Assembly: GCF_001750145.1 (NCBI RefSeq)
Contig: NZ_CP015732.1
Coordinates: forward strand, 3,844,001-3,908,000
Direction: 5' to 3'
DNA from: Arthrobacter sp. U41
Lineage (GTDB): Bacteria > Actinomycetota > Actinomycetes > Actinomycetales > Micrococcaceae
Length of the DNA: 64,000 nt
How positions within the stretch are numbered: the stretch's first letter is position 1; each line of letters begins with the position of its first letter. The position numbers and the translations under genes were made by a program. Positions 27,306-36,007 of this stretch are shown here, piece after piece. The notes below the pieces were generated by a model. That model was not told where the DNA came from and did no database searches. It saw only the letters and a program-made list of their open reading frames with translations.

Positions 27306-27354
27306 AAAAGCCCCCGGGGGTTCCGGGTTGGCGGCCAGACACCGGGAAACAAAG

Positions 27355-27381
27355 GAGGCCCTGCTCAGTGAGCAGGACCTC
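27355..27381 (-). terminator. Terminator of downstream tRNA-Ala copy
   Basis: GAGG-t-CCTGCTCA / TGAGCAGG-g-CCTC forms a stem with one G-T pair just past the tRNA 3' end, followed on the minus strand by CTTTGTTT. Confidence 0.65.
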
Positions 27382-27386
27382 TTCGG

Positions 27387-27459
27387 TGGAGCTGAGGGGA
27401 CTCGAACCCCTGACCCCCTGCATGCCATGCAGGTGCGCTACCAGCTGCGCCACAGCCCC
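27387..27459 (-). tRNA. tRNA-Ala(GGC), copy 1
   Basis: A 73-nt cloverleaf on the minus strand: acceptor GGGGCTG/CAGCTCC with a G-T pair, anticodon stem-loop CTGCATGGCATGCAG with anticodon GGC, T-loop GGTTCGAGTCC and discriminator A. CCA is not encoded. It is identical to the copy at 27661-27733. Confidence 0.96.
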
Positions 27460-27618
27460 GAATTTGCGTGGGGAAACCGCCCGGCGAAGGACCATTTTCC
27501 CGTAAGCAACCTGTTTATCTTAAACCACAATTCCCGTTCACGCGAATCGGCACGCCCTTGCGTGAGAAAAAAACCTGGCAGGCCTTCATTTCTTCAGAGG
27601 GGGCACCCATCCGCAGAC

Positions 27619-27654
27619 AAAAAATCCGCCGGAATCTTTCGATTCCGGCGGATT
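27619..27654 (-). terminator. Intrinsic terminator of upstream tRNA-Ala copy
   Basis: AATCCGCCGGAAT pairs with ATTCCGGCGGATT around a short loop, followed by a run of T on the minus strand. It is a classic Rho-independent terminator, so the two tRNA copies are probably separate transcription units. Confidence 0.85.
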
Positions 27655-27660
27655 ATCCGG

Positions 27661-27733
27661 TGGAGCTGAGGGGACTCGAACCCCTGACCCCCTGCATGCC
27701 ATGCAGGTGCGCTACCAGCTGCGCCACAGCCCC
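27661..27733 (-). tRNA. tRNA-Ala(GGC), copy 2
   Basis: Identical in all 73 bases to the copy at 27387-27459 and separated from it by 201 bp. The tandem arrangement suggests a duplication that is either recent or kept uniform by gene conversion. Confidence 0.96.
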
Positions 27734-27875
27734 GAATTTTCGTTGCTCCGACTCCGTCAGCTTCCGCTTTCGACTCCGGCTCTTTGTCCGGATCTCTCCG
27801 AAGCAACTCAAATATCTTAGAACAGCCCTTCGGAAAATTCCAAATCGGGCATATTCAGCTTTTGCCGCGTGGCTG

Positions 27876-28277
27876 CTACTCCGATTCGGCTGCTGCCGGG
27901 GCCTTGGCCGAGGCGTCATCCCCAAGCTGCAGGTCCACGACGGGGCAGTCCTTCCAGAGGCGCTCCAGGGCGTAGAAGACCCGGTCTTCCTCGTGCTGGA
28001 CGTGGATGACGATGTCGCCGTAGTCCAGCAGGACCCAGCGGCCGCCTGAGCGCCCTTCGCGGCGGATCGGCTTGAGGTCGAACTTGGAAAGTTCCTCCTC
28101 AATGCCGTCAACAATGGCGTTGACCTGACGCTCGGACGGTGCGGAGGCAATCAGGAAGATGTCGGCCAGGGCCAGCCGCTCGCTGACATCCATGGCGATG
28201 ATGTCCTCGGCGAGTTTCTCCGCGGCAGCTCGGGCTGCGTGGCGGGCTGTTGCGATGGATGAATCTGTTGCAGTCAC
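27876..28277 (-). CDS. rsfS: Ribosome silencing factor RsfS
   Basis: RsfS binds ribosomal protein L14 and blocks subunit joining when nutrients are scarce. The 133-residue product has the family pattern DVSERLALADIFLIASAPSERQVNAIV, RREGRSGGRWVLLDYGDIVIHVQ and YALERLWKDCP. The GTG start follows AAGGAGT. It is the last gene of the nadD cluster, a conserved bacterial arrangement, and ends before the tRNA-Ala gene. Confidence 0.95.
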   Translation of the reverse strand: MTATDSSIATARHAARAAAEKLAEDIIAMDVSERLALADIFLIASAPSERQVNAIVDGIEEELSKFDLKPIRREGRSGGRWVLLDYGDIVIHVQHEEDRVFYALERLWKDCPVVDLQLGDDASAKAPAAAESE

Positions 28278-28363
28278 GGGACTCCTTGTTGGGGTGAAAA
28301 GCTTGTGTTGGGAAATGCGTGGGGTGGCCGGCGGCCGGGAGGGCCCGGCCAGAGCGAAGCTGC

Positions 28364-29746
28364 CTAGCCGGACAGACCGGTGATGATCAGCGTGATGCCG
28401 GCGATCAGCGCGATCAGGCCCATGGCCAGCACTGCCAGCTGGATCCGGCGCAGACTGCGTGCCCTGCCGAGGCCGGCGGTGGCAGCGTCCAGGGGTTCGA
28501 GGCCGTAAGCGGCATTCGCTGCGACTGGCGTCCTGCGGGAGAAGTCGTCTTCGGACCGGGCCGCGGCGGGGTTGGCCGCTGCAGGCCGGGCTGTTGCCCC
28601 AGGAGCCGCTGCCTCGAGGGCCGCTGCTTCGTGGGCGGAGGCGGCCAGGGCGGCGGCCTCCGCGCGAGCCAGCACTCCGGCGCGGCCGATGGTGGAGCCC
28701 GAACCCCGCTGGCGGGACGACGACGGACGGCGGGTGCCGGACTTCCGGGGCGACTCAACCCGGGGACCCGGGTGGGTGACGACCGGAACGTGGGACGTGG
28801 CAGGGCGCTTCAGGACGGGCCGCTCCACGCCGGGAACCTGGACGAACTCCAGGGGTGTGACCATGGCCAGGTTGTTGGCCGTGGTCGGATCATTCCGCGC
28901 TGGTTCCGGCGTGCTGTTCTGCTCGGCCAGCTTCAGTTTCGCGGCGGCCCGGCGGTTCAGCACCGCGGCCCGCTCGGCCAGGGCAATCTGCTCCGCCAGC
29001 ACGTCAGGGTCGACGGCGTCGGGATCGGTCGCGTTGATGTGTCCCATTTTGGCGAGCTGGTTTTTGGCCTGCTCGGCCAAGAGTTCCCGGGCGGCCAGGG
29101 CCTGTTCCACGGTCATTCCCTCGGGGCCCTGACGGCCCGTGCCGGCGGAGCCGCCGTCGTCGGTCTTCTGCGCCGGCTTTTTGGCAGCGGGTGCAGGCAG
29201 AGCACCGGGCTGGACAGCGGGGGCCTTGTTGGGCCGGGGAACGACCGGGGTGGCCCGGGTCCGCGGCGAGGCGGGGACGATCAGGTTGGCCGCGGTTGCC
29301 GGGGCTGTTTCGGCTGCCAGCTGCAGCAGCCGGAGCTGGCGCCGGGTGGGCGGTCCCCCGCCGGCGAGGTTGCCCTCCTTCTCGGCAAGTTCCTTGATCG
29401 TGCGCAGGGTGGCGCGGTCGCGTGCGCGGACCTGCGAGGACCGCTCCGGGCCGGCAGTGGTGCGGATGGAGTCCACGGGGCCCGGATTCCGACGGCGGCC
29501 GGTGCTTTCCGCCTCAGTGGGCTCGCCGGGGTCGACAACGCCGGGGGCAGCAACGCCGGGGGCCCGGGGGCTGGCAGGACGCTGCGCACCGGCAGCAGGC
29601 GAGTCGGCAGCCGGCGCAGGGCCATTCGAGGCAGCACGAACCGCGCCGGGGCCGGTGGTGCCGGGCTCCTGGTTCGCTTCCAGGCGTTCATCTCTGGCCT
29701 GGCGCAGTTCGCGGCGGCTGCGGATTGGTGGCTGTTGCTGACTCAT
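28364..29746 (-). CDS. Tail-anchored disordered protein (460 aa)
   Basis: Nearly the whole protein is low-complexity Ala/Pro/Arg-rich sequence with a basic N-terminus (RSRRELRQARDERLEA) and two short helical blocks, around TLRTIKELAEKE and GMTVEQALAARELLAEQAKNQLAKMG. One hydrophobic helix lies at the very end (about 437-458). This is the layout of a cytoplasmic disordered protein anchored by a C-terminal membrane segment. No domain recognised. It starts seven bases after nadD and precedes rsfS, so it is probably co-expressed with them. Confidence 0.7.
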   Translation of the reverse strand: MSQQQPPIRSRRELRQARDERLEANQEPGTTGPGAVRAASNGPAPAADSPAAGAQRPASPRAPGVAAPGVVDPGEPTEAESTGRRRNPGPVDSIRTTAGPERSSQVRARDRATLRTIKELAEKEGNLAGGGPPTRRQLRLLQLAAETAPATAANLIVPASPRTRATPVVPRPNKAPAVQPGALPAPAAKKPAQKTDDGGSAGTGRQGPEGMTVEQALAARELLAEQAKNQLAKMGHINATDPDAVDPDVLAEQIALAERAAVLNRRAAAKLKLAEQNSTPEPARNDPTTANNLAMVTPLEFVQVPGVERPVLKRPATSHVPVVTHPGPRVESPRKSGTRRPSSSRQRGSGSTIGRAGVLARAEAAALAASAHEAAALEAAAPGATARPAAANPAAARSEDDFSRRTPVAANAAYGLEPLDAATAGLGRARSLRRIQLAVLAMGLIALIAGITLIITGLSG

Positions 29747-29753
29747 GGCAAAC

Positions 29754-30440
29754 TCATTCGGTGCTGGCGGGTTGGGCTAACTCGGTGCTGCGGTCATAGC
29801 GTGCGGCGCCATTGCCGGCGGAAGTGTCCCCCGGGTCCGGGTCGCCGCCGTACAGCCCGTACTTGGCGATGTACTGGACGACGCCGTCGGGGACGAGGTA
29901 CCAGACGGGGTTCCCCGCCGCGACCCTGGTGCGGCAGTCCGTCGAGGAGATCGCCATGGCGGGGACCTCGAGCAGGCTTACGTCCTTGCGGCCCATCCCG
30001 TCCAGGACATGCCCGGGGCGGGTGACGCCGACGAAGTGCGCGAGGGACCACAGCTCGTCGATGTCCTTCCAGGACAGGATCTGCGCCAGGGCGTCAGCTC
30101 CGGTAATGAAGAACAGGTCCGCATCGGGACGCAGCGTGTGCAGGTCCCGGAGGGTATCGATCGTGTACGTGGGCCCGGGCCGGTCCACGTCGACCCGGCT
30201 GACGGTGAAGCGGGGGTTTGAGGCGGTGGCGATGACGGTCATGAGGTACCGGTGCTCGGCCTCGCTGACCTTTTTGCTCATCTTCTGCCAGGGCTGGCCC
30301 GTGGGCACGAAGACTACTTCGTCCAAGTCGAACTTGGCCGCGACCTCGCTGGCCGCGACAAGGTGGCCGTGGTGGATGGGATCGAACGTGCCACCCATCA
30401 CACCCAGACGCAGGCGGCGCTTGGCGCCGCGCTGCTTCAC
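29754..30440 (-). CDS. nadD: Nicotinate-nucleotide adenylyltransferase
   Basis: NadD adenylates nicotinate mononucleotide in NAD synthesis. The nucleotidyltransferase motif [12 protein letters not shown] is at about residues 16-27, FITGADAL in the middle and [10 protein letters not shown] near the end. It starts at GTG with a weak ribosome site; the conserved core begins at about residue 10, so a few N-terminal residues are uncertain. It lies 13 bp after the small membrane protein gene, in the block that continues to the disordered protein and rsfS. Confidence 0.95.
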   Translation of the reverse strand: MKQRGAKRRLRLGVMGGTFDPIHHGHLVAASEVAAKFDLDEVVFVPTGQPWQKMSKKVSEAEHRYLMTVIATASNPRFTVSRVDVDRPGPTYTIDTLRDLHTLRPDADLFFITGADALAQILSWKDIDELWSLAHFVGVTRPGHVLDGMGRKDVSLLEVPAMAISSTDCRTRVAAGNPVWYLVPDGVVQYIAKYGLYGGDPDPGDTSAGNGAARYDRSTELAQPASTE

Positions 30441-30453
30441 GGTGGCCGAAATA

Positions 30454-30693
30454 TTAGTGCCCTTGGCCGTGGTCGTGCTTGTTCGGGTGCTGGCGGTGCG
30501 GGTCCACGTGCTCCTCGACGGCCTCGTGGCGCTTGCCCAGGTTGGAGTAGGACAGCGTGATGAACAGCATGACCATCAGCAGCGCGAACATAATGGCGCC
30601 AATGGCGAGGGGCGGCGCAATGAGCGGCGCGAGCTCCTCATGGCCTGATCCGCCGGCGGCGGCGACGATTGTGGCGATCTGCTGCGACAGCAT
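30454..30693 (-). CDS. Small membrane protein with His-rich tail (79 aa)
   Basis: The product begins [15 protein letters not shown], has one hydrophobic helix ([22 protein letters not shown]) and ends in a charged tail rich in histidine ([20 protein letters not shown]). ATG 30693 is chosen because AGGGGAG immediately precedes it; a TTG at 30714 is possible but unneeded. It is likely a single-pass protein with the tail in the cytoplasm. It resembles small proteins often found before nadD in Micrococcales; the function is unknown. Confidence 0.75.
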   Translation of the reverse strand: MLSQQIATIVAAAGGSGHEELAPLIAPPLAIGAIMFALLMVMLFITLSYSNLGKRHEAVEEHVDPHRQHPNKHDHGQGH

Positions 30694-30773
30694 GTTCTCC
30701 CCTAGTGAGTTCAAGATTTGAGGACGGCGGGTATCCCCGCCGTTCCGGACTTCTGTTCCATGTTACAGCGTTA

Positions 30774-32129
30774 CTAGACCCTGATCTGGCCCTCGCCCTG
30801 GACGATCCACTTGGTGGTGGTCAGTTCGGTCAATCCCATCGGGCCGCGGGCGTGCAGCTTCTGGGTGGAGATGCCCACCTCGGCGCCCAGGCCGAGCTCG
30901 CCGCCGTCGGTGAAGCGCGTGGAAGCGTTCACGATTACGGCGGCGGAATCGATCTCCGCGATGAAGCGCTCTGCGTTGGCCAGGTCATTGGTCAGGATCG
31001 CTTCGGTGTGGCCGGTGGTCCAGGTGCGGATGTGCTTGACTGCCTCGTCGAGGCTGTCCACCATGGCCACGGCGAGGTCCAGGTCCATGTATTCGGTGGC
31101 CCAGTCCTCATCGGTGGCGGGGACGGTTTCGACCGTGTCCGGAAGCGCGGCGCGGATCCGTTCGTCGGTGTGCAGGGTGACACCGGCAGCGCGCAGGGCT
31201 GCGGCCACGGCCGGCAGCACTGTTGAAGCGGAGTGGACCAGCAGGGTTTCGACGGTATTGCAGACACTCGGCCGCTGGGTCTTGGCGTTCAGCAGGATCT
31301 CCACCGCCATTTCCTCGTTCGCGGAGGCGTCCAGGAAGATGTGCACGTTGCCCTCGCCGGTCTCGATCACGGGAACCTTGGCGTTGGCCACGACGGACTG
31401 GATCAAATCCCGGCCGCCGCGGGGAATCAGGACGTCGACCCGTCCGCGGGCGCGCATCAGGGCGTTGGCCCCTTCGCGGCCGAACTGGTCGACGCTCTGC
31501 ACGGCGTCGGCGGGCAGGCCCACCGAGTCGAGGGCCTCGCGGAGCACGGTGACGAGGGCGGAGTTCGTGGCGGCCGCGGCGGTCCCGCCGCGCAGGATGA
31601 CGGCGTTGCCGCTCTTCAGCCCCAGCCCGGCAATGTCCACGGTGACGTTGGGTCGCGCCTCGTAGATGGCGGCGACGACACCCAGGGGCACGTTGATCTG
31701 GCGCAGCCGCAGCCCGTTGGGGAGGGTCTGGCCGCGCACCACGTTCCCGACCGGGTCCGGCAGGTTGGCGAGGTTCTCCAGCGCGTCGGCGAGGCCCTGG
31801 ATGCGCGCGTCGGTGAGGGTGAGCCGGTCCAGCATGGCAGCGGATGTGCCGTTTGCTTTCCCTGCGGCGACGTCCGTGGTGTTGGCGGCGAGGATCTGGG
31901 CCTTGCGCTCCAGCAGGGCGGCGGCAATGGCACGGAGGCCGCGGTCTTTCCAGGCCCGGTTGGCGCGCCCCATCCGGCGGGCGGCCTGGCGTGAGCGGTC
32001 GGCGATGGCGTGCACGGCTTCCTCGACCTCGGCCGGTGAAGGTTGCGTCTTCACTTGCCCGGGCATCGGGGATACCTCTGTGGCATCGATGGTATTCTCA
32101 GCGGCTTGGGGAATCAGTGCCTCAGTCAT
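30774..32129 (-). CDS. proA: Gamma-glutamyl phosphate reductase
   Basis: ProA makes glutamate-5-semialdehyde from gamma-glutamyl phosphate, the second step of proline synthesis. Visible are [32 protein letters not shown], the catalytic-cysteine segment [14 protein letters not shown] and [16 protein letters not shown]. The ATG at 32129 has GAAGG directly against it, too close to be ideal. ATG 32066, with GAGGT eight bases upstream, would give the more usual length of 430 residues, so the first 21 residues are uncertain. It follows proB by 26 bp. Confidence 0.94.
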   Translation of the reverse strand: MTEALIPQAAENTIDATEVSPMPGQVKTQPSPAEVEEAVHAIADRSRQAARRMGRANRAWKDRGLRAIAAALLERKAQILAANTTDVAAGKANGTSAAMLDRLTLTDARIQGLADALENLANLPDPVGNVVRGQTLPNGLRLRQINVPLGVVAAIYEARPNVTVDIAGLGLKSGNAVILRGGTAAAATNSALVTVLREALDSVGLPADAVQSVDQFGREGANALMRARGRVDVLIPRGGRDLIQSVVANAKVPVIETGEGNVHIFLDASANEEMAVEILLNAKTQRPSVCNTVETLLVHSASTVLPAVAAALRAAGVTLHTDERIRAALPDTVETVPATDEDWATEYMDLDLAVAMVDSLDEAVKHIRTWTTGHTEAILTNDLANAERFIAEIDSAAVIVNASTRFTDGGELGLGAEVGISTQKLHARGPMGLTELTTTKWIVQGEGQIRV

Positions 32130-32155
32130 CCTTCAAGTCTAGGCGGGCGTGCCGG

Positions 32156-33304
32156 CTAAACCAGAACCAGGTCGTCAACGTGGACAACCTCACGGTCAAA
32201 TCCCCGGCCCAGCGACTCCCCGAGTTCCACCGTGGAGCGGCCCAGCATCTGCGGCAGCTCATCTGCGGAATAGTTGACCAGCCCGCGCGCAATGACGGTG
32301 CCGTCGGCAGCGACCATTTCCACGGCGTCCCCTGCTTCGAAATTGCCTTCAACCGCCGAGATCCCGGCTGGGAGCAGCGAGGTGTGGTTTTTACTCACGG
32401 CAGTCACCGCGCCGTCGTCGAGGATCAGCCGGCCCTGCACGTGCGCGAGGTGGGCGAGCCACATCATCCGCACCGGCTTGCGTGCCCCGTTCACGGTGAA
32501 CCAGGTTCCAACGTCTTCGCCGGCCAGGGCCGCGGCCACATTCGCCGTCGACGTGACCATCGCAGGGATCCCGGAATCGGCCGCCATGATGGCCGCCTCC
32601 ACCTTTGTCTGCATGCCTCCCGTTCCAACACCGGCCTTGCCGGGATCGCCGATGGTCACACCCTCGAGGTCCTGCGGGCCGTCGACGCGGGGAATCCGTT
32701 TGGCGCCCTTCGCCGGAGGTCCGTCGTAGAGCGAATCTACGTCGGACAACAGCACCAGGGCATCGGCGCGGACCAGGTGGGCCACCAGGGCCGACAGCCG
32801 GTCATTGTCGCCGAAACGGATCTTGTGCGTGGCGACGGTGTCGTTTTCGTTGACCACCGGCACTACGCCCAGGTTAAGGAGCCGATTCAGGGCGCGGAAG
32901 GCGTTCATGTGGTGGCTGCGCCGCATGAGGTCATCTGCGGTCAGCAGCACCTGGCTGACAGTCACGCCGTGGGCGCCGAAGGCCTGCGTGTAGCGCGCCA
33001 TCAAAAGGCCCTGACCCACGCTGGCGGCTGCCTGCTGGGTGGCCAGGTCCCGGGGCCGCTTGGCCAGTCCCAACGGTGCCAGGCCGGCTGCGATGGCCCC
33101 GGAGGACACCAGGATGATTTCCATGCCCGCGTTGCTTTTGACCGCCAGGGCGTCCGACAGTGCGATGAGCGCTTCTTCGGAAATGCCGCCCTTGATGCTG
33201 GTGAGCGACGACGAGCCGACCTTGACCACGATGCGACGCGCTCTGGTGAGCACGCTCCTGTCGTCGCTGGGTCCCTCGATGACTACTGCGGAATTAACAC
33301 TCAC
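32156..33304 (-). CDS. proB: Glutamate 5-kinase
   Basis: ProB phosphorylates glutamate, the first and feedback-controlled step of proline synthesis. The kinase domain shows VVKVGSSSLTS, VSSGAIAAGLAPLG, NENDTVATHKIRFGDND and GTGGMQTKVEAA; a C-terminal PUA domain of about 80 residues follows. GTG 33304, 10 bp after the obg stop, gives 382 residues. ATG 33325, which overlaps obg by 11 bases, is an alternative start. It sits between obg and proA, an order conserved in many actinobacteria. Confidence 0.95.
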   Translation of the reverse strand: MSVNSAVVIEGPSDDRSVLTRARRIVVKVGSSSLTSIKGGISEEALIALSDALAVKSNAGMEIILVSSGAIAAGLAPLGLAKRPRDLATQQAAASVGQGLLMARYTQAFGAHGVTVSQVLLTADDLMRRSHHMNAFRALNRLLNLGVVPVVNENDTVATHKIRFGDNDRLSALVAHLVRADALVLLSDVDSLYDGPPAKGAKRIPRVDGPQDLEGVTIGDPGKAGVGTGGMQTKVEAAIMAADSGIPAMVTSTANVAAALAGEDVGTWFTVNGARKPVRMMWLAHLAHVQGRLILDDGAVTAVSKNHTSLLPAGISAVEGNFEAGDAVEMVAADGTVIARGLVNYSADELPQMLGRSTVELGESLGRGFDREVVHVDDLVLV

Positions 33305-33314
33305 GTCTGCGGGT

Positions 33315-34901
33315 TCACTCCTCATTTTCTTCGCTGAGTCCGCTCTCCGTGAGCGGCTTGGGGCGGCGTCCGCTGACGGATTCGGTCCAGATTCCGGCCT
33401 TGCGCTCGGCTTCGAGCTCGGCGCGGGCCGCGGCCTTGGCCTCGCGGCGTTCGACCTGCTCGTCGCGCTTCTGTCCACGGGTGGGGCGGTCGCCGATGTC
33501 GGCGAAGCGCACGTCGGTGCCGCGCGGAGCGGCCAGCAGTTCGGCGCCGGCCATCATGGTCGGCTCCCAGTCGAAGACGACGCCGTCGTCCTCGCCGATG
33601 ACGACCATGTCGCCCGGCTTGGCGCCCTGCTTGAAGAGTTCGTTTTCGACGCCGAGCTTGGCCAGGCGGTCGGCGAGGTAGCCGATGGCCTCCTCGTTGG
33701 TGAAGTCGGTCTGCTTGACCCAGCGCACGGGCTTGTCGCCCAGGACGCGGAACAGCGGCTCCAGGTTCTTCTCCTCGCGGCGGATCTTGAAGCCGGATTC
33801 GTTGACGGCGCGAGGCTTGAGCACCGGTGCGTGGACCTTCGGCGGAGCAGCGGCGACGGCGTCGCGGGCGGCCTGGACGATCTCTGCCATGGCGAAACCA
33901 AGCTGGCGGAGGCCCTCGTGGCTGGTGGCCGAGATTTCGAAGACCTTGTAGCCGCGGGATTCAAGTTCCGGGCGGACGAATTCGGCCATGTCCTTGCCGT
34001 CCGGGAGGTCGACCTTGTTCAGGGCGATCAGGCGCGGACGGTGGTTCAGCGGAACGACTTCACCGTCGGAGCCCGCAAAGCTCATGTCCACGGCGTACTT
34101 TTCCAGCTCGGCCTCGATGACGGCGAGGTCGGAGAGCGGATCGCGGTCCGACTCGAGCGTGCCGCAGTCGAGGACGTGCACCAGGGCGGCGCAGCGCTCG
34201 ACGTGGCGCAGGAAGTGGTGGCCGAGGCCCTTGCCTTCGCTGGCGCCTTCAATCAGGCCCGGGACGTCGGCGATGGTGAAGCGCACCTCGCCGGCCTGGA
34301 CCACGCCGAGGTTCGGGATCAGGGTGGTGAAAGGGTAGTCGGCGATCTTGGGCCGCGCGGCGGACATCGCGGCGATCAGGCTGGACTTGCCGGCGGAGGG
34401 GAAGCCGACGAGGGCGATGTCGGCGATGGACTTCAGTTCCAGGACGACGTCAGCGGCTTCGCCTTCGATGCCGAGCAGCGCGAAGCCGGGGGCGCGGCGC
34501 TTCTGCGAGGAAAGCGAGGCGTTGCCCAGCCCGCCGATGCCGCCGGCGGCGGCGATGTATTCGGTGCCTTCGCCGACGAGGTCCGCGAGGACACGTCCGT
34601 CCTTGGACTTGACCACGGTGCCCTCGGGAACCGGGAGGATCAGGGTTTCGCCGTGCTTTCCGGCGCGCCAGTCGCCCATGCCGGGGCCGCCGTTGGTGGC
34701 GTGGCGGTGCGGGGCGTGGTGGTAGTCGAGCAGGGTGGTGGTCTGGGGATCGACCCGCAGGATGACGTCGCCGCCGTTGCCGCCGTTGCCGCCGTCGGGG
34801 CCGCCGAGGGGCTTGAACTTCTCGCGGTGAACGGAGACACAGCCGTGGCCGCCGGTACCGCCGGATACGTGCAGTACTACCCGGTCTACAAAGCTCGCCA
34901 C
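33315..34901 (-). CDS. obgE: Obg-family GTPase
   Basis: Obg is an essential GTPase linked to 50S assembly and stress responses. The 528-residue product has the glycine-rich Obg domain ([20 protein letters not shown]), the G domain with [19 protein letters not shown] and NKVDLPD, and a C-terminal OCT domain plus a charged tail. GTG 34901 is chosen because GAGGAG lies seven bases upstream; a longer ATG reading at 34946 is not needed. It follows rplU-rpmA, the standard bacterial order. Confidence 0.96.
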   Translation of the reverse strand: MASFVDRVVLHVSGGTGGHGCVSVHREKFKPLGGPDGGNGGNGGDVILRVDPQTTTLLDYHHAPHRHATNGGPGMGDWRAGKHGETLILPVPEGTVVKSKDGRVLADLVGEGTEYIAAAGGIGGLGNASLSSQKRRAPGFALLGIEGEAADVVLELKSIADIALVGFPSAGKSSLIAAMSAARPKIADYPFTTLIPNLGVVQAGEVRFTIADVPGLIEGASEGKGLGHHFLRHVERCAALVHVLDCGTLESDRDPLSDLAVIEAELEKYAVDMSFAGSDGEVVPLNHRPRLIALNKVDLPDGKDMAEFVRPELESRGYKVFEISATSHEGLRQLGFAMAEIVQAARDAVAAAPPKVHAPVLKPRAVNESGFKIRREEKNLEPLFRVLGDKPVRWVKQTDFTNEEAIGYLADRLAKLGVENELFKQGAKPGDMVVIGEDDGVVFDWEPTMMAGAELLAAPRGTDVRFADIGDRPTRGQKRDEQVERREAKAAARAELEAERKAGIWTESVSGRRPKPLTESGLSEENEE

Positions 34902-35018
34902 GTGGATCTCCTCAGTGCTGTTCCCCGGGCCTCCAAAGAGTCCCAAGATGATTGTAATGCGGTTAAAACACCGGTGGAGCGGACCTAATGGCCCGCCCCA
35001 CCGTTTTAAGACTTGTTG

Positions 35019-35282
35019 TTACTCTGCAGCTGCAGCAGCCACAATGTTCACAACGCGACGACCGCGGCGGGTGCCGAACTCGACTGCGCCGGGGGCCAGT
35101 GCGAACAGGGTGTCGTCCCCGCCGCGGCCAACGCCGGCGCCCGGGTGGAAGTGGGTGCCACGCTGGCGGACGATGATCTCGCCTGCGGAAACTACCTGGC
35201 CGCCGAAGCGCTTGACGCCGAGGTACTGGGCGTTGGAGTCACGACCGTTGCGAGTGGAACTCGCGCCTTTTTTATGTGCCAT
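35019..35282 (-). CDS. rpmA: 50S ribosomal protein L27
   Basis: L27 lies near the peptidyl-transferase centre. The 87-residue product begins [17 protein letters not shown], the standard L27 N-terminus, and contains [16 protein letters not shown]. It follows rplU by 62 bp. The C-terminus is alanine-rich. Confidence 0.98.
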   Translation of the reverse strand: MAHKKGASSTRNGRDSNAQYLGVKRFGGQVVSAGEIIVRQRGTHFHPGAGVGRGGDDTLFALAPGAVEFGTRRGRRVVNIVAAAAAE

Positions 35283-35344
35283 TTGAAAATGCCTGCCTTA
35301 AAAATTCTGGGGAATCTGCGGAAAACCTGAACAGTAACGGTTAG

Positions 35345-35665
35345 TTACTTGATACCGGTGATCTTGACCTTGGTCAATTCCTGACGGTGACCCTGGCGCT
35401 TCTTGTAGCCGGTCTTGTTCTTGAACTTCTGGATGACGATCTTCGGACCACGAAGGTCTTCGAGGATCTCAGCCGTAACCGTTACCTTGGCCAGGTCCGC
35501 GGCAGCGGACGTAACCTTGTCACCGTCTACCAGGAGCAGTGCGGGCAGCTCAAAGGTGCTGCCGGCTCCACCGGGGACGCGGTTCAGGGTAACGAAGTCT
35601 CCAACGGAAACCTTCTCTTGGCGGCCGCCTGCGCGGACAATCGCGTACACCACTGGGGAACTCAC
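35345..35665 (-). CDS. rplU: 50S ribosomal protein L21
   Basis: L21 contacts 23S rRNA. The product has [18 protein letters not shown] at the start and the C-terminal [15 protein letters not shown] typical of the family. The GTG at 35665 has GAGAGAA upstream and gives 106 residues; GTG 35650 (MVYAIV...) is an alternative that matches the common family start. A leader of about 190 nt separates it from the proposed promoter, consistent with leader-based control. Confidence 0.97.
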   Translation of the reverse strand: MSSPVVYAIVRAGGRQEKVSVGDFVTLNRVPGGAGSTFELPALLLVDGDKVTSAAADLAKVTVTAEILEDLRGPKIVIQKFKNKTGYKKRQGHRQELTKVKITGIK

Positions 35666-35859
35666 TTCTCTCGACGTTTATTACTAGATTTGCGTGCGGA
35701 ACCTGGGTCCAAAGTTTTCTGGTCCGGCTCACGCTGTGCCTCTACGCCGGTGGATTCCCCGGGGGAACCCATGAGCTATCCCGTGGACATTCGCACTCGA
35801 AATCAAGTGGAGCGTCCTCAAGGTCATAACCCAAGTGTTGGCGTAAGCACCGAAGATCT

Positions 35860-35889
35860 AGACTACGCTAATTTTGCCTTCGGCCGCAA
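35860..35889 (-). promoter_or_regulatory. Putative promoter of rplU-rpmA-obg
   Basis: On the minus strand TTGCGG (35889-35884) and TAGTCT (35865-35860) are 18 bp apart. Transcription would start near 35853, leaving about 190 nt of leader before rplU. The remaining 35890-36007 holds no gene I can support. Confidence 0.4.
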
Positions 35890-36007
35890 ATGAGGCTGGT
35901 TCCGAAGGGAGGTACGTGATAGGCGCCACTCTGTATGGACAGAGCCTTGCCGCAACGACTTCCGGAACCGTGCCCAACCATCGTACAGGCTCCCCCGGCT
36001 CCCCACG

